Below, piece after piece: positions 1 to 8,892 of a stretch of 64,000 nucleotides of DNA. Position 1 is the first letter of the stretch. Each line of letters starts with the position of its first letter. The stretch is from Streptomyces aureocirculatus. Lineage in GTDB: Bacteria > Actinomycetota > Actinomycetes > Streptomycetales > Streptomycetaceae. The notes below the pieces were generated by a model that saw only the letters and a list, made by a program, of their open reading frames with translations, searched no databases and was not told where the DNA came from. The stretch is from positions 71,518 through 135,517 of the forward strand of contig NZ_JOAP01000032.1 of the NCBI RefSeq assembly GCF_000720475.1, written 5' to 3'. Made by a program: the position numbers and the translations under genes.

Positions 1-471
1 CAGGTGCCGGAGCCGGACGACATCGGCGAGGACCGCGACTGGCGGACCCTGGTGAAATCCGTACGCCGCCAACTGCGCACCGTCCCGGGCAACGGGCTCG
101 GCTTCGGCGCGCTGCGCGCCTTCGGCCCGCCCGAGGTGCGCGAGCGGCTCGGCACGGCCGCGCACGGACAGGTGGTGTTCAACTACCTCGGCCAGTGGGA
201 CGCCCGCCCGCCCGCGTCCGACGCCGGACTCGTGCGCACCGAGCACGGCTCCTTCGGCCAGGACCACGACCCGCGGGACAGCGGTTCGCACCCGCTGGAG
301 GTGGTGGGCGCGGTGCAGGAAGGCAGGCTCGCCTTCACCTGGCACCACCGCCCCGGCCTGCACGACACCGAAACCGTGCGGCGCGTGGCAGCCGAGTTCG
401 CCGACGCCCTGCGCCACATAGCCGGGCACGCCCGCGGCACCGCGGCCAACACCGGCAGGAGCCGCCTGTGA
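1..471 (+). CDS. NRPS C-terminal fragment, epimerization domain (partial, 5' end outside window)
   Basis: The reading frame is open from base 1 and stops at 469-471, giving 156 residues of a larger protein. GNGLGFGALR followed by VVFNYLGQWD matches the last core motifs of NRPS epimerization domains (the FNYLG motif), and the rest is the usual C-terminal helix-rich tail. Epimerization domains convert the carrier-bound L-aminoacyl or peptidyl residue to the D form. There is no carrier or thioesterase domain after it, so the subunit ends in E and should hand its chain to another NRPS subunit. An MbtH-like gene follows 121 bp downstream. A condensation domain is the main alternative; the FNYLG motif favours E. 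Confidence 0.85.
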   Translation, partial: QVPEPDDIGEDRDWRTLVKSVRRQLRTVPGNGLGFGALRAFGPPEVRERLGTAAHGQVVFNYLGQWDARPPASDAGLVRTEHGSFGQDHDPRDSGSHPLEVVGAVQEGRLAFTWHHRPGLHDTETVRRVAAEFADALRHIAGHARGTAANTGRSRL

Positions 472-592
472 CTCCACTCGGCCCCGGCATCCGCGGGCCA
501 CCGACGGCGGGCACCGACCCCGCCCCGCGGCCCCCCACCGCGGACCATCTCCGGTCCCACGGGACCGCACTACTCATCACGGAGAGCCCGAC

Positions 593-796
593 ATGGACGA
601 GAACACCCGCTACCAGGTGCTGCGCAACGACGAGGACCAGTACTCGCTCTGGCCGGTCGACGTCGACGTACCCGCCGGCTGGCACCGCGTCGGCAAGGAA
701 GGCACCGAGGCCGAGTGCTCCGCCTACGTGGACGAGGTCTGGACCGACATGCGCCCGCGCAGCCTGCGTGAGCGCATGGAGAACACCGGGGCATAG
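593..796 (+). CDS. MbtH-like NRPS accessory protein
   Basis: A 67-aa protein, the normal size for the MbtH family. The family signature is visible: NDEDQYSLWP near residue 10, PAGWHRVG, one Cys before AYVDEVWTDMRP, and three conserved Trp. MbtH-like proteins bind NRPS adenylation domains and are often needed for their folding or activity in the cytoplasm. GGAGAG lies 7 nt before the ATG. It directly follows the NRPS fragment and is probably its dedicated partner; it could also serve the NRPS at the right edge of the window. Confidence 0.95.
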   Translation: MDENTRYQVLRNDEDQYSLWPVDVDVPAGWHRVGKEGTEAECSAYVDEVWTDMRPRSLRERMENTGA

Positions 797-975
797 ACCG
801 CACCTGTGCCGACCCGGGGCGACGACACCGCCGTCCGCCGCCCCGGTCACCGTCACCTCCTCTCTCCCTTTCACCCCCTCACCCCCTCCCCCCACGCAAC
901 CCTCGGGCCGCACTTCCCCGTTCCACAGCGCGGCCGTCTCCACTTTCTTTCCAGTTCTGCTCGAGGAGTTCGCCG

Positions 976-1488
976 ATGACGCCGACACTGCACAGCGAAC
1001 GGCTGGAGTTCGCGCCGTACCGCACCGAGGACGAGGAGGGCTTCGTCACCCTTCTGCGCAACGAGGAGGTGTGCCGTTGGATGGGCCAGGAACAGGTGCC
1101 CGAGGAGGATCTGCGGACGGCGTTCCGCATGATGCTCACCCACATCTACCCGCAGAACCTGTTCGACGTATGGGGGCTGTGGCACGAGGGGAGGTACGTC
1201 GGCCACGCGGAGGTCAAGAAGACGGGCAACGTGGACGGCCACGAGCTCATCACGGCCCTGGCCCCCGACTACTGGGGCAAGGGCCTCGGCACCGAGGTGG
1301 TCCGCACCCTGCTGCGCCACGCCGCCGACAACCTGGGTCTCAAGGAGGCCTACGGCATGGTGGGCGCCGACAACGCGGCCAGCCTGGCGATGGCCGAACG
1401 CCTCGGCTTCCGCCATGTACGGGACGTGGTGGGCGACGACGGGTCGGTCACGAAGATGGTCGTGATCTCGACGGCCGACGTGCCGTGA
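976..1488 (+). CDS. GNAT family N-acetyltransferase (RimJ/RimL type)
   Basis: A 170-aa protein with GNAT architecture. It begins with the typical LHSERLEFAPYRTED opening, has a central ALAPDYWGKGLGTEVVRTLL acetyl-CoA pyrophosphate loop (Q/GxGxG/A-like WGKGLGTE), then the NAASLAMAERLGF helix-strand. The family transfers acetyl from acetyl-CoA to amines; RimJ/RimL relatives modify protein N-termini, antibiotics or small amines, so the substrate is not predictable. GAGGAG sits 7 nt before the ATG. Its last 41 bp overlap the 3' end of the convergent acyltransferase gene. Confidence 0.88.
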   Translation: MTPTLHSERLEFAPYRTEDEEGFVTLLRNEEVCRWMGQEQVPEEDLRTAFRMMLTHIYPQNLFDVWGLWHEGRYVGHAEVKKTGNVDGHELITALAPDYWGKGLGTEVVRTLLRHAADNLGLKEAYGMVGADNAASLAMAERLGFRHVRDVVGDDGSVTKMVVISTADVP

Positions 1489-2533
1489 GGGCGGCGTCCG
1501 GTCCGTCCTGCGCGGCGGACGGCGGCCCGGGGACGGACCATCGCGGCAGCCGCGGTTCCACGAACAACTGGAACAGCAGCCGTACCGGTGGGGTCGACAA
1601 CAGGAACACCGCCGCGACGACCGTGAGGGTGAGGACGACCTGGCCCACGGGGCCGAGGTCCTTGAGCGCCGGGTAGAGCCCGGCGGCCTCGCCCGCCCGG
1701 ATCAGCAGGCCGTGCAGGAGGTAGGGGTACATCGTGACGGCGCCGAGCGCGGTGAACAGCGTACGGCGCCGGGGCACGCAGGCGAGGAAAGCGGCGACGA
1801 GGACCGCGCTGAGCACGAAGAGTGCGAGGCGCACGACCAGATAGCGCAGCGGACTCACGCCGAGCTCGGTGTACCCGACGTCCATGGACAGCCAGTGCTC
1901 GTCGGGGGCGGGGACGAAGAGATAGGCCCCGGCCCCGGCGAGCGCCAGAGCGACGACGGCCCAGCGGCGCGCCACCCGCGTGCGCAGGAAGGCGAAGTGC
2001 TGCGGGCGCAGACTCAGGCCGAGCACGAACCAGGGCAGGAACATCAGCACCCGCGGCAGCGCCAGGTCGTAGCTCATCGTGGTGAAGCCCGCGGCGAGGG
2101 AGACCAGGACGGCGATGGGCACGGGATGGCGGACGGCACGCCACAGGGGTGTGCTGAGCCGCCAGAGGAACAGCGCGACGAGGAACCAGCAGAGGTAGGT
2201 GGGTTCCGTCGGGGTGAGTTCGAAGGGCTCACCCCGTACCGCGCTGTTCGCGGCCGCGTACGCCGTCTCGAAGAGGAGATAGGGGATGAGCACCCCTTCG
2301 AGCAGCCGGCGCATCTGGTCGGGCCGGGCGCTGAAGCGCTGCGAGAAGTAGCCGCAGAGCAGAATGAACGCCGGCATGTGGAACGCGTACACCACGGTGT
2401 GGACGGCCTGCAGCGTATGCGTGCCGCTGACGATCTGCTCCCAGGAGTGCCCGAGTGCGACGAGCACGATAAGCAGGAACTTGGCGTTGTCGAAGAAGGG
2501 GTCGCGCGTGTCAGGGGCGGCCATCGGCATCAC
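1448..2533 (-). CDS. Acyltransferase 3 family integral membrane protein
   Basis: About 361 aa with roughly ten hydrophobic segments. It opens with DPFFDNAKFLLIVLVALGHSWEQI, where the FDNAKF and GH pair are typical of acyltransferase-3 (fucose 4-O-acetylase-like) proteins that O-acetylate extracytoplasmic sugars. The C-terminal 40 residues are Pro/Ser/Arg rich and read into the convergent GNAT gene. The start is GTG at 2533 or ATG at 2530 or 2524; GAGGG upstream fits 2524 best. The GTG overlaps the stop of the PIG-L gene, so the two are probably co-translated and may act on the same glycan or lipid. Confidence 0.85.
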   Translation of the reverse strand: MMPMAAPDTRDPFFDNAKFLLIVLVALGHSWEQIVSGTHTLQAVHTVVYAFHMPAFILLCGYFSQRFSARPDQMRRLLEGVLIPYLLFETAYAAANSAVRGEPFELTPTEPTYLCWFLVALFLWRLSTPLWRAVRHPVPIAVLVSLAAGFTTMSYDLALPRVLMFLPWFVLGLSLRPQHFAFLRTRVARRWAVVALALAGAGAYLFVPAPDEHWLSMDVGYTELGVSPLRYLVVRLALFVLSAVLVAAFLACVPRRRTLFTALGAVTMYPYLLHGLLIRAGEAAGLYPALKDLGPVGQVVLTLTVVAAVFLLSTPPVRLLFQLFVEPRLPRWSVPGPPSAAQDGPDAALTARRPSRSRPSS

Positions 2534-4800
2534 GCCCTCGATCGGGCGGGCGCTGGGGGTTCGACCGGTTGCCAGGGCGCGAGACGTCCTCCTTCACGCG
2601 TGGCATGGGTCCAGTACAGACGGCTGTCGAGGCCGAGCATGGTGAGCGCGACGCCGCCCGACGCCAGGGGGACGCTGGAAGGGGCACCGGCGAGCAGGAC
2701 GCCCGTGCGGTTCCACTGCGGCCGGTGCTTGGCGGCGCCGGACGTGCCCCAGGCCGTGGCGACGTCACCGGTGGCGGACCGGGCCGCGAGCAGGACACCG
2801 CCCCAGTCGTTGGAGGTGACGCTCACCGGGCCGTAGCCCCCCGCTCCGCCGAAGTCGGTCAGGTCCGCCGACTGGTGGGCGGTGAGCGGCTTCCGGCCGC
2901 CCCGCGACGCCGCAGCGGGGGCGAGGCCGTCCGCGTGCAGTTGGGCGCTGTGTACGTTCCCGGAGTTCGGTACGCGGTAGAAGATCCGGACGCCGTCGTC
3001 GTCGGGGCGGACGGTCAGCGGCAGCGTGGTGGGCGGAAGCCCGGTCGGCAGCGGGCCACGGACGAGCGCGTCCGGCTGGTCCTGGATCCAGGCGAGGACG
3101 GTGTGCGGCGTTGCGGCAAGGACGTAGGAGCGTCCCGAGCGGTCCGTGGCGGCGACCGGGTCGCCGTGCACCGCCTCGCCACCGAGGCCGCGCCAGGGCG
3201 CCCACTCTCCGTCCGCCCGCTGGATGCGGCTGGTGAGCTGGTGGCTGCTGTCACGCAGGTACACCGTCATCGTGCCGTCGCGGTGCACCGCGACGGTGGG
3301 GGAGCTGATGTCGTTCGTGCCGATCTCGTCCGACAGCTCCGGGGTGCCGAGGGACTGCCAGGGCCCGAAGGCCCCGTCAGGGGACTCCTGGACGGTGAAG
3401 CCCACCTCCCTGCGGTAGTCGGCGGCGCGGGCGCCGAACAGGGTGCGGGTGCCGAAGACGGCGATCCGCCCGTCGGGCAGGGCCACGGGGTGGATGCCCG
3501 TGTCGATGCCGGTGTCCTTCAGGAGCATGGGCCCGGTCCAGCGCTTTGTGTTCCACCGGCCGCCGCCGCCGGGGCGGTGCCAGTGCGCGATCCGGCCGTC
3601 GAGCACGGCGAACGCCCGCAGGCTGTCGCCCTTGCCCGCGAGCAGCCAGCCCGTGCCGGTGTCCCCCGCGTGGTGGATGCTGTACGACCAGCGGTGTTTC
3701 GGGCGCGCGGCGACCTTGATGTCACCGCAGCCCGCCGGGTCCTGGCAGGTGTTCCTGGAGCCGTCGCTCCAGGAGTACGTCTCCAGGGTGCGGGCCTTGG
3801 ACGCGCCGGACGCAGGGTCGAGGGTCCGGGGGAGACCGCCGTTGAAGTACCCCATGTAGGTCTGCACGGTGAAGTGCGGGCGTGAGCCGGTGGCGGCGTA
3901 GCGGGCGAGGGCCTGCTGCACGAACCGGGCACCGAAGCGGTGGTCCTGGTGGTCGGCGCACTTGAGGTTGCGGTCGAGGCGGCCTGGCGTCGGGTTCTGC
4001 ATCCGCACCTGGGTCGGCTTGAAGCGCTCCAGATAGCCGGTCAGGGTCCGGATGAGCTGTTCCCGTGTGTACGAGAAGTCACGGGTGACCAGGCCGCCGT
4101 GCACGAGCTGCGAGCCGAGCGCGGCGATCCGGCCGTCCCACAGGCCGTGCAGGCTGTGCGGGCGGTCACCGGTGATGCTGCCCGACTCGTGCAGCAGCGT
4201 CCACACCAGGTGGATGTGCGGGTACCCCTGGAGCGTGTCGAGCTCCGCCTGCCCGCCGCCCGCCGTGGCGATGACGCTGCGCCGCCACGGGTGGTCGGTC
4301 CGCCCGGTGACCATCTCCGCGTAGGCGGCGCGGATGCCGTTCTGGCGCGCCTTGGCGTACTTGCGCCAGTCGCGCGCGGGCCGGGGGCGGCCGCGGTACG
4401 TGCCCCGCCGTGGCGCGTTGATGCCGTTGGCCTCGCCCGACGTCAGAAAGATCGTGACCACGGGCCTACCGCTGCGCAGTGCCTGGCCGACCTCGGGATT
4501 GATGAAGAACAGGTCGTCGTCGGGGTGGGCGACGATCTGCACGATCGATTCCGTGGTCTTGGGCTGCGGCCCGGAGGTCGCCCATGTTCCCGAGGGCGCC
4601 GCCGTACTCAGGTCCGGGGGCTGGTGCGGGGCGATGGACCCCTCGCCCTCCTCGGAGCGGGCCGCCAGACCGATGCCCACCCCTATGGGCGCCACGGCGC
4701 ACAGCAGGGAGGCCGCGATGACGTCACGACGGGTTGCTCGCGCGAATCCGCGCTTTTCGGGGTGCATAAACGGTGTTGCCTTGTCTGACGTACCGGCCAC
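2530..4800 (-). CDS. Exported PIG-L family deacetylase with C-terminal propeller-like region
   Basis: About 756 aa. Near residue 95 the motif AHPDDDLFF is the zinc-binding HPDD of PIG-L (GlcNAc-PI de-N-acetylase/LmbE) enzymes, and a distal DHxxH-like stretch (CADHQDHRFGARFV) supplies further metal ligands. The N-terminus, RATRRDVIAASLLCAVAP, looks like a twin-arginine or Sec signal, so it probably acts outside the membrane. The C-terminal half holds repeated short WxxxG/DGRIAVFG units resembling a beta-propeller or lectin fold. GTG at 4800 was chosen because CAGGAG lies 11 nt upstream; the longer GTG at 4836 lies inside an inverted repeat. ATG at 4767 is a third option. Substrate unknown. Confidence 0.85.
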   Translation of the reverse strand: MAGTSDKATPFMHPEKRGFARATRRDVIAASLLCAVAPIGVGIGLAARSEEGEGSIAPHQPPDLSTAAPSGTWATSGPQPKTTESIVQIVAHPDDDLFFINPEVGQALRSGRPVVTIFLTSGEANGINAPRRGTYRGRPRPARDWRKYAKARQNGIRAAYAEMVTGRTDHPWRRSVIATAGGGQAELDTLQGYPHIHLVWTLLHESGSITGDRPHSLHGLWDGRIAALGSQLVHGGLVTRDFSYTREQLIRTLTGYLERFKPTQVRMQNPTPGRLDRNLKCADHQDHRFGARFVQQALARYAATGSRPHFTVQTYMGYFNGGLPRTLDPASGASKARTLETYSWSDGSRNTCQDPAGCGDIKVAARPKHRWSYSIHHAGDTGTGWLLAGKGDSLRAFAVLDGRIAHWHRPGGGGRWNTKRWTGPMLLKDTGIDTGIHPVALPDGRIAVFGTRTLFGARAADYRREVGFTVQESPDGAFGPWQSLGTPELSDEIGTNDISSPTVAVHRDGTMTVYLRDSSHQLTSRIQRADGEWAPWRGLGGEAVHGDPVAATDRSGRSYVLAATPHTVLAWIQDQPDALVRGPLPTGLPPTTLPLTVRPDDDGVRIFYRVPNSGNVHSAQLHADGLAPAAASRGGRKPLTAHQSADLTDFGGAGGYGPVSVTSNDWGGVLLAARSATGDVATAWGTSGAAKHRPQWNRTGVLLAGAPSSVPLASGGVALTMLGLDSRLYWTHATREGGRLAPWQPVEPPAPARSRA

Positions 4801-4830
4801 TCGGCCAACAGCTCCTGGGATGGACTCCTT

Positions 4831-4880
4831 GATCACCGAGGAAGATGCCGTGGGAAGGGCTAGGGTTGTCCTCGGTGATC
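4831..4880. promoter_or_regulatory. 12-bp inverted repeat upstream of the PIG-L gene
   Basis: GATCACCGAGGA at 4831-4842 is repeated as its exact reverse complement at 4869-4880, separated by 26 bp. It lies just upstream of the deacetylase start, where an operator or leader hairpin would act. Partner protein unknown. Confidence 0.55.
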
Positions 4881-5044
4881 TTCCTCACGTGACAGGGGTG
4901 TGAACACCGCGTGCACGTGAGGGTGACGCGCGTATAACAGGTCCAGACGGGAGAGGCCTTTCTGTACCCCGGGCACGTTGGCGTCGGCAAAGCGAAGCGC
5001 CGGGGAGTGTGTGCTGAAGGTCGTCGGGGCGGCGGTGCCGGGGC

Positions 5045-6250
5045 TCAGCGGCGGGCGATCCCGCCGCCCCAGTCGAGGCGGAGCACGGCGACGTCGTCGG
5101 AGTGCTGCCCGGCGTTCAGCGCGTGGGTCTCCTTGATGAGGAGGTCGACGTGGGCGGCCGGGTCCGCGGTCGCCAGCTTCCCGATCAGGGCGAGCAGCCC
5201 TTCGACGCCGAGTCGCTCACCGGTCGCGCCGTTGTGCCCCTCGGTGAGGCCGTCGGTGTACAGGGTGAGGGCTCCGGCGGCCGGGAGCCGGACGGTCGTG
5301 GGGGGCCAGCCGTGCAGGCCGGGAGCGATGCCCAGGGCGATGCCGTGTGCGGCGGTCAGCTCCCGGGTGCCGTCGGCCGTGGTGAGGAGGGGCTCGTGGT
5401 GACCGGCGAGGTGCAGCGTTGCGGTGCCCGCGTTCTGGTCGAGGGTGAGCAGGGTGCAGGTGGCGAAGAGCAACTGGCTGTCGCGCTCGGCGATCAGGAT
5501 GCGTTCCATCAGGTGCAGCAGATCGTCGCCGCGGTGTCCGCCGAGGATGAGGGAGCGCCAGGCGATCCGCAGGCAGACGCCGAGCGCGGCGGCGTCGGGG
5601 CCGTGCCCGCTCACGTCGCCGATGACGGCGTGCAGCAGCCCGTCGTCGCCCTCCACCACGTCGAGGAAGTCACCGCCGAGCAGGGCCATTTCGGCGCTCG
5701 GCAGATAGCGGGACGTCACGCGCACCGTGGACGTGTCGAGCATGGGCTGGGGCAGCAGTCCGCGCTCAAGACGGGCGTTCTCCTCCGCCCGGAGCCGGGC
5801 GGCCTGCGCCTCGGCGCTGGCGCGTTCGGTCTGGCTTCGGTAGACGGCGTAACGCACCGTGCGGTGCAGCAGGTCCGCCTCGACCTTGCCCTTGACGAGA
5901 TAGTCCTGGGCCCCGGCGGTCATGGCGTCGGAGCCCGCCTGGGCCTCGGAGAGACCGGTCAGGACGATCACCGCGGTGTGCGGGGCCAGACCACGGACGG
6001 CGGCGACCGCTTCAATGCCCGACACGTCGGGCAGGTGCAGGTCGAGCAGGACGCAGTCGATCGTGCTTCCGGCCAGTTCGGTGCGGGCCTCGGCCAGTGT
6101 GGTGCGGGTGGTCAGCTCGAACCGCAGCCCCGTGTCGTACAGGAGCTCCTCGACGAGCAAGGCATCGCCCTCGTCGTCCTCTATCAGCAGGATTCGGTAC
6201 AGCGGCTCGGCGGCGGTCCCGCCCGGGGCGAGGGGCATGGACGCGGTCAT
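5045..6250 (-). CDS. Response regulator with PP2C/SpoIIE-type phosphatase output
   Basis: 401 aa. The N-terminal receiver domain (residues about 15-135) has the acidic pair in LLIEDDEGDALLVEE, the phosphoacceptor Asp in CVLLDLHLPD and the Lys in DYLVKGKVE. A short coiled coil leads into a SpoIIE/RsbU-like PP2C domain with GGDFLDVVE, IGDVSGHG and LYTDGLTE metal-binding motifs. Such proteins dephosphorylate anti-anti-sigma factors when the receiver is phosphorylated. ATG at 6250 overlaps the kinase stop as ATGA, so kinase and regulator are translationally coupled and very likely cognate. The longer upstream reading lacks family character and was not used. Confidence 0.93.
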   Translation of the reverse strand: MTASMPLAPGGTAAEPLYRILLIEDDEGDALLVEELLYDTGLRFELTTRTTLAEARTELAGSTIDCVLLDLHLPDVSGIEAVAAVRGLAPHTAVIVLTGLSEAQAGSDAMTAGAQDYLVKGKVEADLLHRTVRYAVYRSQTERASAEAQAARLRAEENARLERGLLPQPMLDTSTVRVTSRYLPSAEMALLGGDFLDVVEGDDGLLHAVIGDVSGHGPDAAALGVCLRIAWRSLILGGHRGDDLLHLMERILIAERDSQLLFATCTLLTLDQNAGTATLHLAGHHEPLLTTADGTRELTAAHGIALGIAPGLHGWPPTTVRLPAAGALTLYTDGLTEGHNGATGERLGVEGLLALIGKLATADPAAHVDLLIKETHALNAGQHSDDVAVLRLDWGGGIARR

Positions 6251-7854
6251 CTCGCCTGCTCCGTGCCCGCGAGGGCGGCCTCCGGCAGGGGGGACGGGCC
6301 GGAGGTCTCCGGCGGCTCGGGTGTCAGGGTGAAGACGATGCGGGTGCCGCCGCTGTGAGCCGGGTCGACGGTGATGGTGCCCCCGTGGAACTCGACGATC
6401 TTCTTGCACATCGCGAGGCCGATGCCGCTGCCGCTGTAGGTGTCCTTGGTGTGCAGCCGCTGGAAGATCACAAAGACCTTGTCGGCGTACTCGGGCTCGA
6501 TGCCGATGCCGTTGTCGGTCACGGTGAACCGCCAGAGGTCGCCCTCCCGCGCCGCCGTGACATGGATCTTCGGTGCTTCGCCGGGGCGGCGGAACTTGAC
6601 GGCGTTGCCGATGAGGTTCTGCCAGAGCATGCCCATCTGGGTGGGGTCGGCGACCAGGGTCGGCAGCGGATCGTGGGTGACCGACGCGCCGGACTCCTCG
6701 ATGCCCACGCTCAGCGCGGACAGCGTCTGCTCGAGCACCTCGTCCAGGTCGACGCTCTGGTGGGATTTGTGAAGGCGTCCCACGCGGGAGAAGTCGAGCA
6801 GGTCGTTGATGAGGGTCTGCATGCGGTTCGCCCCGTCGACCGCGAAGTCGATGTACTGGTCGGCCCGCTCGTCGAGCTGCCCTCCATAGCGCCGCTGGAG
6901 GAGCTGGGTGAAGCTGGAGACCTTGCGCAGCGGCTCCTGGAGGTCGTGCGACGCCACGTACGCGAACTGCTCCAGCTCGGCGTTGGAGCGCTGGAGGTCG
7001 GCCGCCTGCGCGTCGAGACGGACGCGTGCCTCCTCGGCGAACGCCAGCTCCTGGACCAGACGCCTGCGCATGGAGTCGATGTCGCTGCTGAGGCGCCGCA
7101 GGTCGGCGGGGCCCGTCGGAGAGATGGGGTGGTCGAAGTCACCGCCGCCGATGGTGCGGGCGTCCGCGCCGAGCTGTTCCAGCGGCTTGTTGATGCCGCG
7201 GCGCAGCCCTTCGAAGACGACGGCGGTTAGGACGAGGATGACCAGACCGATGGCGCTGAAGATCCAGTTGCGCAGGGTCATCGTGGACATCAGGTCGTCC
7301 CTCGCCTGCAGGCGGTCCGCGCGCAACTGCTCCTGCTGGTGGCTCAGGGCGGCGCGTACCCGGTCGAAGGCCGTCTTGCCCTCCGCCGCTCGTTCGGCGG
7401 CCAGCGGCGAGGGGGCGCCGGGCTTCGCGGCGGCGACGGGCCGCGCGATCCGCTGCTGCCACCTCGCCACGGACTCCTGTACGGCCTTCAGGTCGTCGAG
7501 GCCGGTGCGGTCGCCGTCCAGCAGCTCGGTGAGCCGCGCGGTGCTGGCCTTCTGCTCGGTGACGCCTCGCTCGTAGGGGGTGATGAACTCCGGCTTGCCG
7601 GTGAGTCCGTAGCCGCGGATGCCGGTTTCCTGGTTGAGGACGGCCGATTCCAGGCGGATCGCGGTGGTCAGCGAGGCCGACCGTACGTCCACGAGGTCCC
7701 TGCTGAGCGTCCCGGTCCTGGCCAGGACCCAGGCCCCGGTCGTTCCGAGCAGGGCAAGGACCGCCAACGACACGGCCACTCCGGTGCGAAGCCACCGCCG
7801 CGTCGTCCACAGGGAAATTCCCCGCGCACGCGGTTGCCTCTGATCGCCGGTCAT
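6247..7854 (-). CDS. Membrane histidine kinase (CHASE3-HAMP-HisKA-HATPase)
   Basis: 535 aa. TM1 is near residues 27-46 and TM2 near 200-220. Between them is a CHASE3-like helical sensor (ETGIRGYGLTGKPEFITPY). HAMP follows TM2, then a coiled coil and a HisKA domain with the phosphoacceptor in YVASHDLQEPLRKV. The ATPase domain shows NLIGNAVKFR (N box), DNGIGIEPEY (G1) and GSGIGLAMCKKIV (G2). The H-box resembles cyanobacterial phytochrome-type kinases, whose partners are small REC proteins like the divergent neighbour. The sensed signal is unknown. ATGA overlap links it to the downstream REC-phosphatase. Confidence 0.94.
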   Translation of the reverse strand: MTGDQRQPRARGISLWTTRRWLRTGVAVSLAVLALLGTTGAWVLARTGTLSRDLVDVRSASLTTAIRLESAVLNQETGIRGYGLTGKPEFITPYERGVTEQKASTARLTELLDGDRTGLDDLKAVQESVARWQQRIARPVAAAKPGAPSPLAAERAAEGKTAFDRVRAALSHQQEQLRADRLQARDDLMSTMTLRNWIFSAIGLVILVLTAVVFEGLRRGINKPLEQLGADARTIGGGDFDHPISPTGPADLRRLSSDIDSMRRRLVQELAFAEEARVRLDAQAADLQRSNAELEQFAYVASHDLQEPLRKVSSFTQLLQRRYGGQLDERADQYIDFAVDGANRMQTLINDLLDFSRVGRLHKSHQSVDLDEVLEQTLSALSVGIEESGASVTHDPLPTLVADPTQMGMLWQNLIGNAVKFRRPGEAPKIHVTAAREGDLWRFTVTDNGIGIEPEYADKVFVIFQRLHTKDTYSGSGIGLAMCKKIVEFHGGTITVDPAHSGGTRIVFTLTPEPPETSGPSPLPEAALAGTEQAR

Positions 7855-7911
7855 CCTGTGGACTCCTCGCTGTGACTGCCGCCTTGAAGTGCAGCCAGAA
7901 CACTCTAGAGG

Positions 7912-7931
7912 GCGACAACGGTTGTTGTCGC
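7912..7931. promoter_or_regulatory. Perfect 8-4-8 inverted repeat between divergent signalling genes
   Basis: GCGACAAC, four bases, then GTTGTCGC. It lies in the 107-bp region between the kinase start (7854) and the divergent HTH-REC gene (7962), the expected place for an operator controlling one or both. The HTH-like N-terminus of the neighbouring protein is a candidate binder (inference). Confidence 0.6.
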
Positions 7932-7961
7932 GCGGGTGATCCGGGACCTAGAGTGCCAGGT

Positions 7962-8864
7962 ATGCCAGGCACGAACTTCGTACTGCGGGCCACCCCGCAG
8001 GAGACCGCGGCCATCGCGGACGCGGCGGTCGGCCACCTCGCGCAGCGACTGGCCCGCCGCCTCCTCGAGGCCCCGGTGCCCCCGGGACCGGGCGGCGGCT
8101 CGGCGCCGGGTGGCTTGGCGCCGGGCGGTCCGGCTGCGGACGTTTCGGCAGCGGGCGTGCCGCCGCTGGACGGTCTGGCGCTGGGCGATGGCTCGGCGCT
8201 GGGTGAAGGACCGGCGCTTGGCGAAGGACCGGCGCGGGCCCTGGCTCTGCTTCACCTGCTCGACCACCTCCAGCAGGCCACTGAACGGCTGCAGCGGGAA
8301 GTGGCCCTGGCCGCCGCCCGCGCGGGTGCGGGCTACCCACAGATCGGCGCCGCCTGCGGCGTGACCCGGCAGGGCGCCCGGCGCCGCTGGCCGGGACTCT
8401 TCAATCACTCCCACGAGAAACGCTCGGAGCGTCCGATGATGACCACCCCCGCCCGCCCCTTCGACGTCCTGCTCGTCGAAGACGACGTCGCCGACGCGAT
8501 GCTCATCGAGGAGGCTCTCTCCGAGCGCGGGGCCCGCAACCTGGTCCAGGTCACGGACGGAGTCGCCGCGCTGGAGCACCTGCGTGCGCCGGACACCGTA
8601 CGCCCCGACCTCATCGTCCTGGACCTGAACATGCCCCGGATGAACGGCCGCGATCTGCTGAAGGTCCTCAAGACCGACGAGGACCTTCAGACCATCCCCG
8701 TGGTGGTCCTCACCACGTCCACCGCGCCGGAGGACGTGACCGGCGCGTACAGCAGCCACGCCAACGCCTATGTGACCAAGCCGGTCAACCTGGAGGAGTT
8801 CGAGCAGGCCGTCCAGAACATCGACGCCTTCTACCTCGACACCGCCACCCGCCCCCGCCCCTGA
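7962..8864 (+). CDS. HTH-like N-terminal domain fused in frame to a response regulator receiver
   Basis: A 300-aa reading if started at ATG 7962. Residues about 1-150 have TPQETAAIADAA, a Gly/Ala/Pro-rich linker with repeated ALGEGP and LAPGG units, then AGYPQIGAACGVTRQGARRRWPG, which reads like a sigma-type HTH. From residue 158 a complete single REC domain follows: LLVEDDVADAML, phosphoacceptor in LIVLDLNMPR, VVLTTSTA, and AYVTKPVN, of the Rcp1 type. An ATG pair at 8433/8436 has GGAG 6 nt upstream, so the REC domain may also, or only, be made as a separate 142-144-aa protein. Divergent from the kinase and a probable phosphorylation partner. Confidence 0.75.
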   Translation: MPGTNFVLRATPQETAAIADAAVGHLAQRLARRLLEAPVPPGPGGGSAPGGLAPGGPAADVSAAGVPPLDGLALGDGSALGEGPALGEGPARALALLHLLDHLQQATERLQREVALAAARAGAGYPQIGAACGVTRQGARRRWPGLFNHSHEKRSERPMMTTPARPFDVLLVEDDVADAMLIEEALSERGARNLVQVTDGVAALEHLRAPDTVRPDLIVLDLNMPRMNGRDLLKVLKTDEDLQTIPVVVLTTSTAPEDVTGAYSSHANAYVTKPVNLEEFEQAVQNIDAFYLDTATRPRP

Positions 8865-8892
8865 CCTCTCGGTCACTCGGCCCTTTGGCCCC

